From Paraburkholderia sp. LEh10 (GTDB lineage: Bacteria > Pseudomonadota > Gammaproteobacteria > Burkholderiales > Burkholderiaceae), in contig NZ_JAGIPX010000013.1 of assembly GCF_017814945.1 (NCBI RefSeq), positions 62,001-126,000 of the forward strand: a stretch of DNA of 64,000 bases, written 5' to 3'. Made by a program: the position numbers and the translations under genes. Positions 54,983 to 63,663 of the stretch are shown piece after piece. Within the stretch, counting starts at the first letter, position 1; each line of letters begins with the position of its first letter. The notes under the pieces were generated by a model. The model made no database searches, was not told where the DNA came from, and was given only the letters and a program-made list of their open reading frames with translations.

Positions 54983-55429
54983 ATGCACGTCATGAAAATA
55001 CGAGCCGCTAAAGACGACGATCTCGTCGGGATAAGAAGCTTGCTTGCAACGTGTGGGTTGCCAACTGAGGACGTCATGGCTGTACTGCTATCCGGGTTTC
55101 TCGTTGCCGTCGACGAAGAGGGCGCGATCGTCGGAAGCGTCTGTCTGGAACCTCTGGGCGGTGATGCGTTGCTCAGATCGCTGGCTGTCGCTTTGCATTT
55201 GCGTGCAACGGGTCTCGGCACGTCACTGCTTCAGGCGATCGAACGGGAAGCCAGGGCGCGCCCCTATGCGAGCTTGTGGCTGCTGACAACGAGCGCGCAG
55301 CGCTTTTTTGAGTATCACGGTTACAGCACAGTAGATCGAACCAATGTGCCGGGTGCAGTACGTGAAACAACACAGTTCATGCGGCTTTGCCCGTCTACCG
55401 CCGTGTGCATGAAAAAGCGCATCGCGTGA
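54983..55429 (+). CDS. GNAT acetyltransferase, ArsN2-like
   Basis: 148 residues, GNAT fold: IRAAKDDDLVGIRSLLATCG, LVAVDEEGAIVGSVCLEP, SLAVALHLRATGLGTSLLQA (acetyl-CoA loop, RATGLGT), WLLTTSAQRFFEYHGYSTVD and the ending LCPSTAVCMKKRI. This matches the ArsN2 type often carried at the end of arsenic operons and proposed to acetylate an organoarsenical or methionine-sulfoximine-like compound. It is the only gene of the ars remnant that looks intact; start may be ATG 54983 or 54992. Confidence 0.82.
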   Translation: MHVMKIRAAKDDDLVGIRSLLATCGLPTEDVMAVLLSGFLVAVDEEGAIVGSVCLEPLGGDALLRSLAVALHLRATGLGTSLLQAIEREARARPYASLWLLTTSAQRFFEYHGYSTVDRTNVPGAVRETTQFMRLCPSTAVCMKKRIA

Positions 55430-55806
55430 GCTAACACACTGCGCCCTGCATTCGACGATCGACTCTCCCCCGCTTTCAATGTCTGTTGACGGATTCGAAC
55501 GAGCCATCAAACAGAATACGATCAATGACTGCAAGTGGCTTTAATTGCCAATCGGTGTGCAATCAACGAAATCATTGCGCGAACGGCAACACACGACCCA
55601 CAAGGGACCTTCGGTTTTCTCGATAGCGGACGTTTGCGCTTTGCGGCGCATTCCGTCATAAGGGCGTGTGTCCCCGCCGAAGTCAGACCAGCGAGTGCGC
55701 CGGCCCGAACCAGTGAGTGAATGTCCGATGCCAACAGCCTCGGGTGCCGTTGATGAGCATTACGGGAGGAACGCCTCGTCGATGTGGCGAACGGTGAACT
55801 GGGCAC
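55430..55806 (+). other. 377-bp intergenic region containing a repeat copy
   Basis: Between arsN2-like and the fimbrial relic. It contains the first copy of a 59-bp direct repeat (55541-55599); no gene recognised. Confidence 0.5.
55541..55599. repeat. 59-bp direct repeat, copy 1
   Basis: Starts TTAATTGCCAATCGGTGTGC and ends near ACACGACCCA. It matches 61361-61419 over 59 bases with about two differences (AATCAACGAA against AATCAATGAA, and the last base). Offset is exactly 5820 bases. Identity unknown. Confidence 0.9.
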
Positions 55807-55920
55807 TCACAGGTAGGTCATGGTGAACGTCATTTCGGTGCTGGCCGAGCCTGCGTTGACCGTCGGCCCGGTCTGGTAGTAGCTCGCCTTCGAGTCATCC
55901 CGGGCCAATGCGTTGATTGA
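55807..55920 (-). pseudogene. C-terminal relic of a type 1 fimbrial subunit
   Basis: In one minus-strand frame: NALARDDSKASYYQTG, then PTVNAGSASTEMTFTMTYL and TGA (55809-55807). The penultimate-Tyr beta strand and the YYQTGPTVNAGSA motif are typical of FimA-type pilins. Nothing of the N-terminal pilin is left in the window. Confidence 0.65.
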
Positions 55921-56022
55921 GTTTAGGCGATGATTGCGTTTTCACACACTCTCGATCCGAAGCGGACGAATATCATCAATAGTCCAGCGACCGCTTTGAG
56001 TTCGTTTCAAGACTCCCGTCAA

Positions 56023-57369
56023 TCAGGACGCAGTGGCACGTGCCTTCGTGGGCTGAGGGCCCGTGGACATCAGCAGCAACATCAGAGCGGAGACTGCGGC
56101 CGGCACGGCCACCGCCACGAAGAGCCCGGTGTTGGACCAGTTCATCCCGATCAATTCGCCACCGATCACCGGTCCTACGATGGAGCCGATTCGTCCGACG
56201 CCCAAACTCCAGCCGACGCCAGTGGACCGCAGCGAAGTTGGATAGTAGGTGGCGGCCAGAGCATTGACGGCTGGTTGGCCGCCAATGATGGACAACCCCG
56301 TGACACTGACGACGACAAACAGCAAACCGAGCGGAAGTCCCGGCAGACCAATAGTAGCGATCGTCACTGCGGCCACCAGGAACGCCGGTACGAGGACCTT
56401 GAAGAAGCCGATGCGGTCGATGATCGGTCCCATTGCTATCGTGCCAATTACGCCGCCCAGTTGAAGCGCAGTGCCGACCATTACTGCTGTCGAGGTCGGC
56501 AGGCCGGCGCTCCTGGCGATCGTCGGCAACCAGTTGGACAGGAAGTACAGATTGAGCAGGTTCATGAAATTGACGGCCCACAGCAACAACGTCGTCTTTG
56601 CGCGTCCGGTGCGGAACAGTTCCACAACAGGAGCCTTGTCCTGACGCGACTCAGGGACGACGAAGCGCGTGTCTGGTGTCACGGCCAATGATGGATCAAT
56701 CCGACGCAGCGTATCAGCCAGCCTGTCAAGGCGAACACTGCGCACCGCTGCGAACAGCATGGATTCGGGAATGTAAAAGAACATCAACATTGCGAGCGCG
56801 AGTGGCACGATGCCGCCGACGATGAATACCGACTGCCACCCCCACAAGGGGATCAGTGCGGCGGAGACGAGTCCTCCTAACACGGCGCCGACCGTAAAGC
56901 CGCATGACACCCACATCATCAGCGTCACGCGATTGCGCTTCGGGCTGAATTCGCCAGCGAGCGACATCGCATTGGGCATGATGGCGCCAAGACCCAGGCC
57001 AGTGACGAACCGTATCGATAGCAGTTCTGTGATCGTCTTCACCTGCGAGGTCGCCAGCATGCATAGCGCAAATACAAGCGTGGCCACGATTAACACGGGG
57101 CGCCGCCCCACCTTGTCAGCGACGACGCTCAATGCCAGGGAGCCGACTAGCATTCCTAGAAGACCGGCACCGAATACCGGTCCAAAGGCGGCCTTGTTCA
57201 AACCCCAAGCCTGAATGATGGCAGGCGCGACAAAGCCCATCGATTGAACGTCAAACCCATCGATGACCACGGTCAGGCCAATCAATGTCAGAATTCCGAT
57301 CTGAAAGCGGCTGAGGGGGCTCTCATCGATGAAGACGGAAATGTCTACGGCCGATTGCGGTGTTTGCAT
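56023..57369 (-). CDS. AAHS-family aromatic acid:H+ symporter
   Basis: 448 residues, 12 helices. LIGLTVVIDGFDVQSMGFVA (the DGFD motif of helix 1 in AAHS/PcaK/BenK proteins), ALSVVADKVGRRPVLIVA and RFVTGLGLGAIMPNAMSLAG are diagnostic. Imports protonated aromatic acids such as benzoate, 4-hydroxybenzoate or protocatechuate (exact substrate unknown). A DoxX-family gene is 112 bases upstream on the same strand, and a broken LysR regulator lies divergently beyond it. A second AAHS gene is cut by the right window edge. Confidence 0.93.
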   Translation of the reverse strand: MQTPQSAVDISVFIDESPLSRFQIGILTLIGLTVVIDGFDVQSMGFVAPAIIQAWGLNKAAFGPVFGAGLLGMLVGSLALSVVADKVGRRPVLIVATLVFALCMLATSQVKTITELLSIRFVTGLGLGAIMPNAMSLAGEFSPKRNRVTLMMWVSCGFTVGAVLGGLVSAALIPLWGWQSVFIVGGIVPLALAMLMFFYIPESMLFAAVRSVRLDRLADTLRRIDPSLAVTPDTRFVVPESRQDKAPVVELFRTGRAKTTLLLWAVNFMNLLNLYFLSNWLPTIARSAGLPTSTAVMVGTALQLGGVIGTIAMGPIIDRIGFFKVLVPAFLVAAVTIATIGLPGLPLGLLFVVVSVTGLSIIGGQPAVNALAATYYPTSLRSTGVGWSLGVGRIGSIVGPVIGGELIGMNWSNTGLFVAVAVPAAVSALMLLLMSTGPQPTKARATAS

Positions 57370-57481
57370 TGCTGCGCCTCCTGAAGGAGCACGTTAGAAC
57401 AATTGTGAGCGACCGTATGGCAGGCCTGCTCTGCTGTTGGTTGTTGGCCTTTGGCTGCCTGATTGATGAGCCGAGACCGCG

Positions 57482-57907
57482 TTACCTGCAAACCTTGCCG
57501 AGTTGCGAAGTTAGGCTCGAACTTGCAACTATGAGCAGGGCGCCGAAAATGGCAACGTTCTTGAGGAAATGATTAAGCTGATTGCTGTATGTGGCGGCAT
57601 CGGCATTCCAGAACGAATGGAACATCAGCGTCGCCGGCACCACGAAAAGCGCCAGCGCCATCGCGACGCGTCGTGTCTGCCAGCCAAGTGCCAGCGACAA
57701 CCCGCCTCCTGTTTCGAACATCGCGACAAGCAGAGCGACGCCTTGCGCAAACGGCATCCCTAGCCCCGCGAGCATTGTCGTGACGGCCGCAAGGTGGGTG
57801 ATCTTCTGCAGACCCGACACCAGGAAGAGAACTGCCATCAGCAGTCGCCCGATTGCTACGCCCAGGTGAGCATGATTAGGAACCGAAACGGCCAACGTCT
57901 TGTCCAT
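57482..57907 (-). CDS. DoxX-family membrane protein
   Basis: 141 residues with four helices: IGRLLMAVLFLVSGLQKITH, FAQGVALLVAMFETGGGLSL, RVAMALALFVVPATLMFHSF and KNVAIFGALLIVA. The VSGLQKI segment and MFHSFW loop are DoxX family marks. Function varies (quinone or redox linked) and is not known here. Same strand as the AAHS transporter, so it may be the first gene of that operon; divergent from the LysR pseudogene across 199 bases. Confidence 0.9.
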   Translation of the reverse strand: MDKTLAVSVPNHAHLGVAIGRLLMAVLFLVSGLQKITHLAAVTTMLAGLGMPFAQGVALLVAMFETGGGLSLALGWQTRRVAMALALFVVPATLMFHSFWNADAATYSNQLNHFLKNVAIFGALLIVASSSLTSQLGKVCR

Positions 57908-58106
57908 GTGTGCGACTCCATCGTGTGACGAAACTGGGGATGCCGTACTCTAAAAGCGGATGTCGCTTCACGGGAAGACTTCGAGCGGCATTTCATTTGT
58001 GCCATGACGGCACAAATGCGCAGGCGAGTCTATACTGGCGTACCAAACGCGAAGCCCTGAAAGGCGACGCGACTCGGGCAGGACCGAATAGAGGGGCACG
58101 CACCTC

Positions 58107-59054
58107 ATGAATGATTCAGGGATCGACCGGCTGAATGCGGTGGAACTCTTCTGTGCTGCGGCGAAAGCGCAAAGTTTCACCGCCGCGGCATCGGCCTTGG
58201 GAGTGACACCCTCCGCCATCAGTAAAGCCGTGCAGCGCCTCGAAAACCGGTTGGGGCTCAAATTGTTCCAACGCACGACGCGCGCGATCCGTCTGACCGA
58301 CGACGGTCTTGCCTACTACAAGACCTGCCAGACGGCGTTGCAAAGCATCCGGGACGCGGAGCAGACGCTAACGCGCCATGGCATGCCGCGTGGAGAATTG
58401 CGGATCAGTCTGCCGTATAGCTATGGAATCAAACGGGTTATCCCACTGATACCCAGGTACGTCGAACGCTATCTGGGACAGGTGAAAGTCGCCGTTTCCC
58501 TCGGCAACACCCTGACGGATTTCGTGAAGCAGGACTTCGACATGGCGATCCGGCTGGGCCATGTGGCCGATTCGCGCCTTGTCGCGCGGACCTTGCACCA
58601 GGCCAGTTTTCGCGTAGTGGCCGCGCCGTGATACTTGCGCCGGCACGCCGTTCCAGCGCGGCCGGAAGACTTGCACGGTTCCAATTGCCTGGGTCTCGTG
58701 ATGCCCGACACCGGCCGCGTGCTGCCCTGGACGTTTTCAGGGAGCGAGGGCGATACGTACGAAGTTGCCATTCGGCCCTCGATCACGTTCGATCACCCGC
58801 TTGCGACGCTGACTGGTGCGTTAAATGATGCGGGCTTCGCGCAACTGCTCGATTTCACTGTCGAAGACGATCTACGCAGCGGTCGTCTCGTCGAGGTGTT
58901 GGCTGATTTTCGTCCCCCACCGCAGTCGGTCTCGATCGTCTATCCCGGCAATCGCCATACATCAGCGAAGGTGCGCACGTTCGTGGATTTTCTGGTCGAG
59001 GTAAGCGGCGGGCCACAGGACTCGAATGGAAAGCACGGTATCGTGGCCAAGTAA
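58107..59054 (+). pseudogene. LysR regulator interrupted by one stop codon
   Basis: ATG 58107 opens NDSGIDRLNAVELFCAAAKA, with helix-turn-helix SFTAAASALGVTPSAISKAV, QRLENRLGLKLFQRTTRAIR. The frame runs to RVVAAP, meets TGA (58629-58631, where Ser is expected in AAPSYLRRHGVP-like sequence), and continues in the same frame YLRRHAVPARPEDLHGSNCL to RLVEVLADFRPPPQSVSIVY and the natural end at 59054. One nonsense change (TCA to TGA would do it) splits an otherwise complete 315-codon gene. It is divergent from the DoxX/AAHS genes it probably controlled; a sequencing error is the alternative. Confidence 0.85.
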
Positions 59055-59399
59055 CGCAGTTCCCCACTTCTACCCCATGCGTTGGTACTTCGCTGCGGGT
59101 CGACCAGTTATCACGAGCAATGTCGTCTTGATGCTTCGTTGGTTGCGCCAAATACCGCTACCGCAACGACAGAAAGGGAACCCAATCCGGTCGGTCGCTC
59201 GAAGTTGAGGGATGTCTCAAAGTGGGGGTGCCCTCAAGATTCGGATTTTTTCGTACGCTAAGCGCGCAGGGCGCCGGGGCTCCGAAGTCTCTGAACGACC
59301 CACAAGCGACAGTTGATATGCGCGATAGCGGCCATTCAGGCAAGCTCGGATGTCGTTGCTATCCCCGAAAGTGCTACGGAGACGTATGATGCGGCGCCG
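59055..59399 (+). other. 345-bp intergenic region
   Basis: Between the convergent LysR pseudogene and an exported-protein gene. No gene or element recognised. Confidence 0.4.
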
Positions 59400-60344
59400 T
59401 TATCTGCCTTTGCGCCGGAAGGTGAACACGGTGCCACCGCAGCAGTTGCCATTCAGCAGATTGATCTCGAAGGTTTTGTCGACGATCGCGTAGCTGACCG
59501 TTACGATGTCCAGGTTGTCGTCTAGCAAGTAGCTGCCCGACATCGCCGTCACTAGATCGATCGCGTCGCTGGCGAGCAGGTAGAGATGTTCGTCATGGAC
59601 AGTAGTGGCGGGTGACATCGTCTTCAGTTCATCTTCGATCACGCTGTCGTGGGGTTGGCTGATCTCGTACTGCATACTCGCGTCGCGGTACGGGATCGAC
59701 AGCAGCACCTTGCCATCTACACTCAGGTGTGTGGTGAGCGAAGCGTCCACTATGACCGTCATGCTGTTAAGCCGGTGCAGATCTTCGCGTGTCAGGTTCA
59801 CATTCGAGAACTCGCGGCGCCCCATACTGATGGCCGATACGTTCGATTTCCATCTGCCATTCTCTCGCCACGAGTCAGACATGCCGTTGGCACCCGCCGC
59901 TCCTGAGATGCCATCGAGCGCATAAGTGCCAATAGCCTGCGTGAGGATCTCGCGTTTCGACCCGAGGAGAATTTCCGAGGTTTGATGTGCGTCAACAGAC
60001 AAGCGTCTGTCGCCGCGGGCTGATGCCCAAGCGCCGTTGAGCGTGTCGTTGGCCACCTTGCCGGTAAAGGTGCCGGTATGTTGGCCCGTGCTTCCGATCT
60101 CGTCCATCGTAAAGGTACCTGATGGGTCGATCTTGCCGCTCAGGTAGATATCACTGTGCTTGCCGGCGTAGCGATAGCTTCCCGTTAGACTGCCGTCAAC
60201 ATTTTTGAGATTCATCGTGAACGCGTAATGATCGCCGATGCGGCCCGCAAACATCTTGTGGAAGTAACGAGAATCGGCCTGCGCTGTGGCGGCGGTCACA
60301 CAAGACAAAAGGAGTGCGATGAGTTGCAGGACAGGTCGGAACAT
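59400..60344 (-). CDS. Exported hypothetical protein
   Basis: 314 residues from ATG 60344, chosen because a signal peptide follows (LQLIALLLSCVTAATAQA|D); a longer upstream frame has no export signal. The mature part is beta-rich: HYAFTMNLKNVDGSLTGSYR, YLSGKIDPSGTFTMDEIG, TGTFTGKVANDTLNGAWA, like lipocalin-type or DUF-type beta domains with repeated G-x-F/Y-T strands, and ends NGNCCGGTVFTFRRKG. No family named. Same strand as, and downstream of, another exported-protein gene (60508-61224). Confidence 0.7.
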   Translation of the reverse strand: MFRPVLQLIALLLSCVTAATAQADSRYFHKMFAGRIGDHYAFTMNLKNVDGSLTGSYRYAGKHSDIYLSGKIDPSGTFTMDEIGSTGQHTGTFTGKVANDTLNGAWASARGDRRLSVDAHQTSEILLGSKREILTQAIGTYALDGISGAAGANGMSDSWRENGRWKSNVSAISMGRREFSNVNLTREDLHRLNSMTVIVDASLTTHLSVDGKVLLSIPYRDASMQYEISQPHDSVIEDELKTMSPATTVHDEHLYLLASDAIDLVTAMSGSYLLDDNLDIVTVSYAIVDKTFEINLLNGNCCGGTVFTFRRKGR

Positions 60345-60507
60345 AGAGAGTGGTCGGGATTCGAAATGGTGCAGTTGTGACACACCGTGCTGATCGGTAA
60401 CGCAGGGGCCACGCGCGGAAATCGCTTGATGAGACGGAATTATCAGCGTCGTGATTGTCGGACCAAGCTTACGGCACTTCGCTATACACAAGTCAAACGA
60501 ACGTTGA

Positions 60508-61224
60508 TCATCCGCACAGCGCCGCATTGTGCAAAATCGCCTTGCCCGTCGACTGATAATCAATCACATTGGCAGGCGGCAGTCCGAAGGTCTCGTCAAC
60601 GTCGCGGTTCTGCATTGCCGTCGTCGGCGCGAGTGTCTCAAGGCACTTCGCCTTGTCACCGAGATGATATTGGGTCAATGCAAGATCGCTGCGCACGCGA
60701 TCGGCTTCGATCCAATTCATGTAGGTCGAACATTGGTCGATCAACGATGTGAAAGCCGCAACTGCTAAACCATAGTTCTTCCTCGTGTACGCTTCCCGCG
60801 CAGCTTCGATGCGTCCCGTCCGCGCTCGGTCCGTACAGGCTGCGGGCGGCCTCTGGTACAGGCCGTCGAACCACGCTCGCGCACCGCAATACGATCGGCA
60901 GGCGTCGGTGTCGCTCGGGCCGACATGCAAGACGCCGTTTCCCCCCGAGAAAGCAACCCGGCATGTTTCGCCACCGTCACTTACTACGCCCGACTTCCCC
61001 TTCATCGAGCCTGTCAGCGAGCATGTATGGTCATTTGCACCAATCGTGTCGATCGTAAAATTGCCGTCTTTCACGTTCAGCCTGCCATGCTCGTGACCGC
61101 CTTGCACATAGAAATATTCACCTGTTTCGACAGCTAGCACGTTCGTTGCACCAAAAATACCTGTGACACAACAAAAGCTAATTAACCGCAGCATGAGATG
61201 AATCTTTTTTCGGTGCAACGCCAT
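60508..61224 (-). CDS. Exported hypothetical protein with possible TPR-like C-terminus
   Basis: 238 residues from ATG 61224 (AAGGA about 6 bases upstream). Signal peptide near LRLISFCCVTGIFGATNVLA|V. The N-terminal half has strands (YFYVQGGHEHGRLNVKDGNF) and several Cys pairs (DHTCSL, GETCRVAF, DACRSYCGA). The C-terminal half is helical: TGRIEAAREAYTRKNYGLAV and ADRVRSDLALTQYHLGDKAK, CLETLAP, a TPR-like pattern. Periplasmic or surface; role unknown. 164 bases before the next exported protein on the same strand, with a related opening, so the two may be functionally linked. Confidence 0.72.
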   Translation of the reverse strand: MALHRKKIHLMLRLISFCCVTGIFGATNVLAVETGEYFYVQGGHEHGRLNVKDGNFTIDTIGANDHTCSLTGSMKGKSGVVSDGGETCRVAFSGGNGVLHVGPSDTDACRSYCGARAWFDGLYQRPPAACTDRARTGRIEAAREAYTRKNYGLAVAAFTSLIDQCSTYMNWIEADRVRSDLALTQYHLGDKAKCLETLAPTTAMQNRDVDETFGLPPANVIDYQSTGKAILHNAALCG

Positions 61225-61239
61225 CCTGGTCCTTAGCAA

Positions 61240-62072
61240 ATGGTGGCCTTGGTTTGCGATCCTTCAGACAACGCGCAAACCGAGGCATTTTCAATCGGGG
61301 CTCATTAGAGGAGATTGTTGACCATCTATGCGCGTTTGTCGAACGGCCGCTCCTGGCCCGTTAATTGCCAATCGGTGTGCAATCAATGAAATCATTGCGC
61401 GAACGGCAACACACGACCCGCTTCCAGCCTGTCGACTCAGTGTGCTGACAACGGCCGTTTCCTGGGCAGAACCGCCACTCGAATGCCACGCGACGCCCCT
61501 GTTGAGCGTCTTGACACCGCTCGCGGTCACGCGTTGTACAAGCTAAGTGACTTTTCGGCGCTGCATTTTCAGACCTCTTGTATTTTTGAGATGCCTTTGA
61601 GAAGACGAGTCTTGACGAGGTCTCGATTGCCAACGTCAAAATTCGGTGCCGCAGAGTGCGTGCGCAAGACCTCGACTTAATCGGCACCAGAGCTGGCTTC
61701 CGCGATTGTTACCACAAGCTCGGAACCGATGAATCTGAATGTGATTTTCATCCAGTACCGCATCCGGTGCTCTCGAAAATGATGATGCAGACCCATGTTT
61801 CGATAGGGGTGATCTGTGGCCGGATCGCGCGCGAGCGAACGTGCAGTCAACCAACCAAAAACGAAGAGCTGGATGAGGCGGTGGCAATGGTATCTGCATG
61901 TCCACTCGCCGCATCGTTTCTCCGGCAAGGAGCCAATTTTGACGCCGACCCAAACTCCGCGAACAATCGGTCGCTTGTCGACGAAATGCTCATCGCTGTG
62001 AATGCTGCGGAGCCGACGGTCCTTGAGTCATGCCGCGTACCGTTCTTATACCGCTCCAGAGTCAGAAGCGGA
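61240..62072 (+). other. 833-bp region with repeat copy and no supported gene
   Basis: Holds the second copy of the 59-bp repeat (61361-61419). Frames at 61483-62060 are short and unlike known proteins. Confidence 0.4.
61361..61419. repeat. 59-bp direct repeat, copy 2
   Basis: Same orientation as copy 1 at 55541-55599, near identical; flanks differ on both sides. In the intervening 5.8 kb lie the fimbrial relic, AAHS/DoxX genes, LysR pseudogene and two exported-protein genes. Confidence 0.9.
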
Positions 62073-63122
62073 TCATCCATTGCACACGAGCACGATCTTG
62101 CCTGTCACGCCCCCATCGCCCAGCAGCTCCTGCGCGCGCCGTGCCTCCGCAAGGGGAATGAGCTGCGCGACTAGCGGGACGATCTTCCTCTGTTGCAGAA
62201 GACCGAGCAGGGTAATCAAATCCTGTCGAAACAATGCGGGGTGCAGACGTTTAAGCCACTGGATGCTGTAGGGGATCACCCGTTTCCTGCCCGGCAAAAG
62301 CCAGCTGCCGACAATGTACAACCCAAAAATGGCGATTGCGCGAAAGCGATGACGACCACCTGGACGACCTGATGCCAATCTACCTCTATGTAGAGAAGAG
62401 GTTAAGCCATATGCGACTACTGTCCCGCCCGGACGGAGAGCCTCGCGGGATCGCCAGATGTGGGTACCGCCGATCCCTTCAAAGACGACGTCTACGCCGT
62501 CCCTTGTGAGCCGCTGAATTTCTTTGACGAAGTCGAGATGCTGGTAATCAATCGGGATACCGCCCAGCGCTGAAACGGCCGACGCCCCGCGCAATGAACA
62601 GGTACCATACATCTCCAGCCCGGCGAGACGCCCAAGTTGCAACAATGCCGTGCCGACTCCGCCTGCTGCACCGTGGATCAAGACACGCTGGCCCGGTTTC
62701 ACCTTTGCAGAATCATGCAGCATCTGGTACGCCGTCACATAGTTCAGCACAAGAGTAACCGCCTCGGCAGCATCTACCCCGGCGGGCACCGGAACCAGTT
62801 CATCTTGCGGCAGGCACACGTACTGCGCGTACGCGCCACTGATCGGCAGTGCGGCAATCATCTGGCCGGTTTCGATTCCCGACACGCCGCGTCCGAGCCG
62901 GTCCACCACGCCAACCAGCTCCCACCCGGGCGTGAAAGGCAGCCGTGGCGTTTCAGGGTGGATACCCTCGCGCATCATCAGGTCGGGCAAGCTGACACCT
63001 GCATCCAGTACTTGCACCCGCACCTCGCCATCCCCGGGCTCGGGGCACTCCTCCTCAATCACGCTGAGTGCGTCGGGACCACCGTAGTGAGTCACGACGA
63101 TACGTGTGTGTCTCACAAGCAC
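62073..63122 (-). CDS. Zinc-less medium-chain reductase (quinone oxidoreductase-like)
   Basis: 349 residues. MDR fold: N-terminal GroES-like domain (RIVVTHYGGPDALSVIEEEC, FTPGWELVGVVDRLGRGVSG), then the NADPH Rossmann site VLIHGAAGGVGTALLQLGRL and GVDVVFEGIGGTHIWRSREA. The zinc-binding Cys cluster of alcohol dehydrogenases is absent, as in QOR enzymes. An insert near 250-280 (SLHRGRLASGRPGGRHRFRA) is Arg-rich and longer than usual. Reduces quinones or activated alkenes with NADPH; substrate unknown. Monocistronic. Confidence 0.9.
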   Translation of the reverse strand: MLVRHTRIVVTHYGGPDALSVIEEECPEPGDGEVRVQVLDAGVSLPDLMMREGIHPETPRLPFTPGWELVGVVDRLGRGVSGIETGQMIAALPISGAYAQYVCLPQDELVPVPAGVDAAEAVTLVLNYVTAYQMLHDSAKVKPGQRVLIHGAAGGVGTALLQLGRLAGLEMYGTCSLRGASAVSALGGIPIDYQHLDFVKEIQRLTRDGVDVVFEGIGGTHIWRSREALRPGGTVVAYGLTSSLHRGRLASGRPGGRHRFRAIAIFGLYIVGSWLLPGRKRVIPYSIQWLKRLHPALFRQDLITLLGLLQQRKIVPLVAQLIPLAEARRAQELLGDGGVTGKIVLVCNG

Positions 63123-63663
63123 ATTCCCCTGTTGCCGAGTGCTCTATCCCGCGAATGCGAGCAAGATGTCAAGGCAAGTCAGCGACATCTGAATTCAAGG
63201 TACCCGCCTGCCTTCGCGCCACTTTGATGCAGATCATCCCTTCCAAAGGACAGCGTTGCAGCCGTCTTGCCACCCGCATCTTGCTGGCCGCGACCGATGA
63301 GGGATCGGCCTGCCTAGGCCGGCGACGCTTGCTTCATTGTTGGTGGCGATATTCTGAAGTCCGCTTCTTGTACGCTGATCAGTCATCAAATGTTCATATG
63401 AATGTGTGGACGAACCAACGGTGGAAGACGGTCGGCCTCTGCATCATGCACGCGGACATACGCGGCCCGAATCTCTCAAAGCCGCAATCGGCAGCACGCA
63501 CCAGGTTGCCGCCCTTCCACTGGACACGCATTAACCTCCAAGTGCCATGCGGGTGCGATCGGTCGGCGTGCCGGCGTCATTAGCGTACGGCGTAGCTGGA
63601 TGAAATGCCGGAGAAGTTGACTTCGACGAAAGTGCGATGCATGGATTCGGCGCCGACAGTCGT
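63123..63663 (+). other. 541-bp region without a supported gene
   Basis: Upstream of the oxidoreductase gene and downstream of the AAHS transporter fragment. A minus-strand frame near 63600-63660 reads MHRTFVEVNFSGISSSYAVR and stops; it matches nothing I know. Confidence 0.35.

Noticed and set aside
55541..55599. Insertion-sequence terminal repeat
   Set aside because: The two copies are direct, not inverted, and no transposase gene or target duplication is visible; kept only as a repeat.
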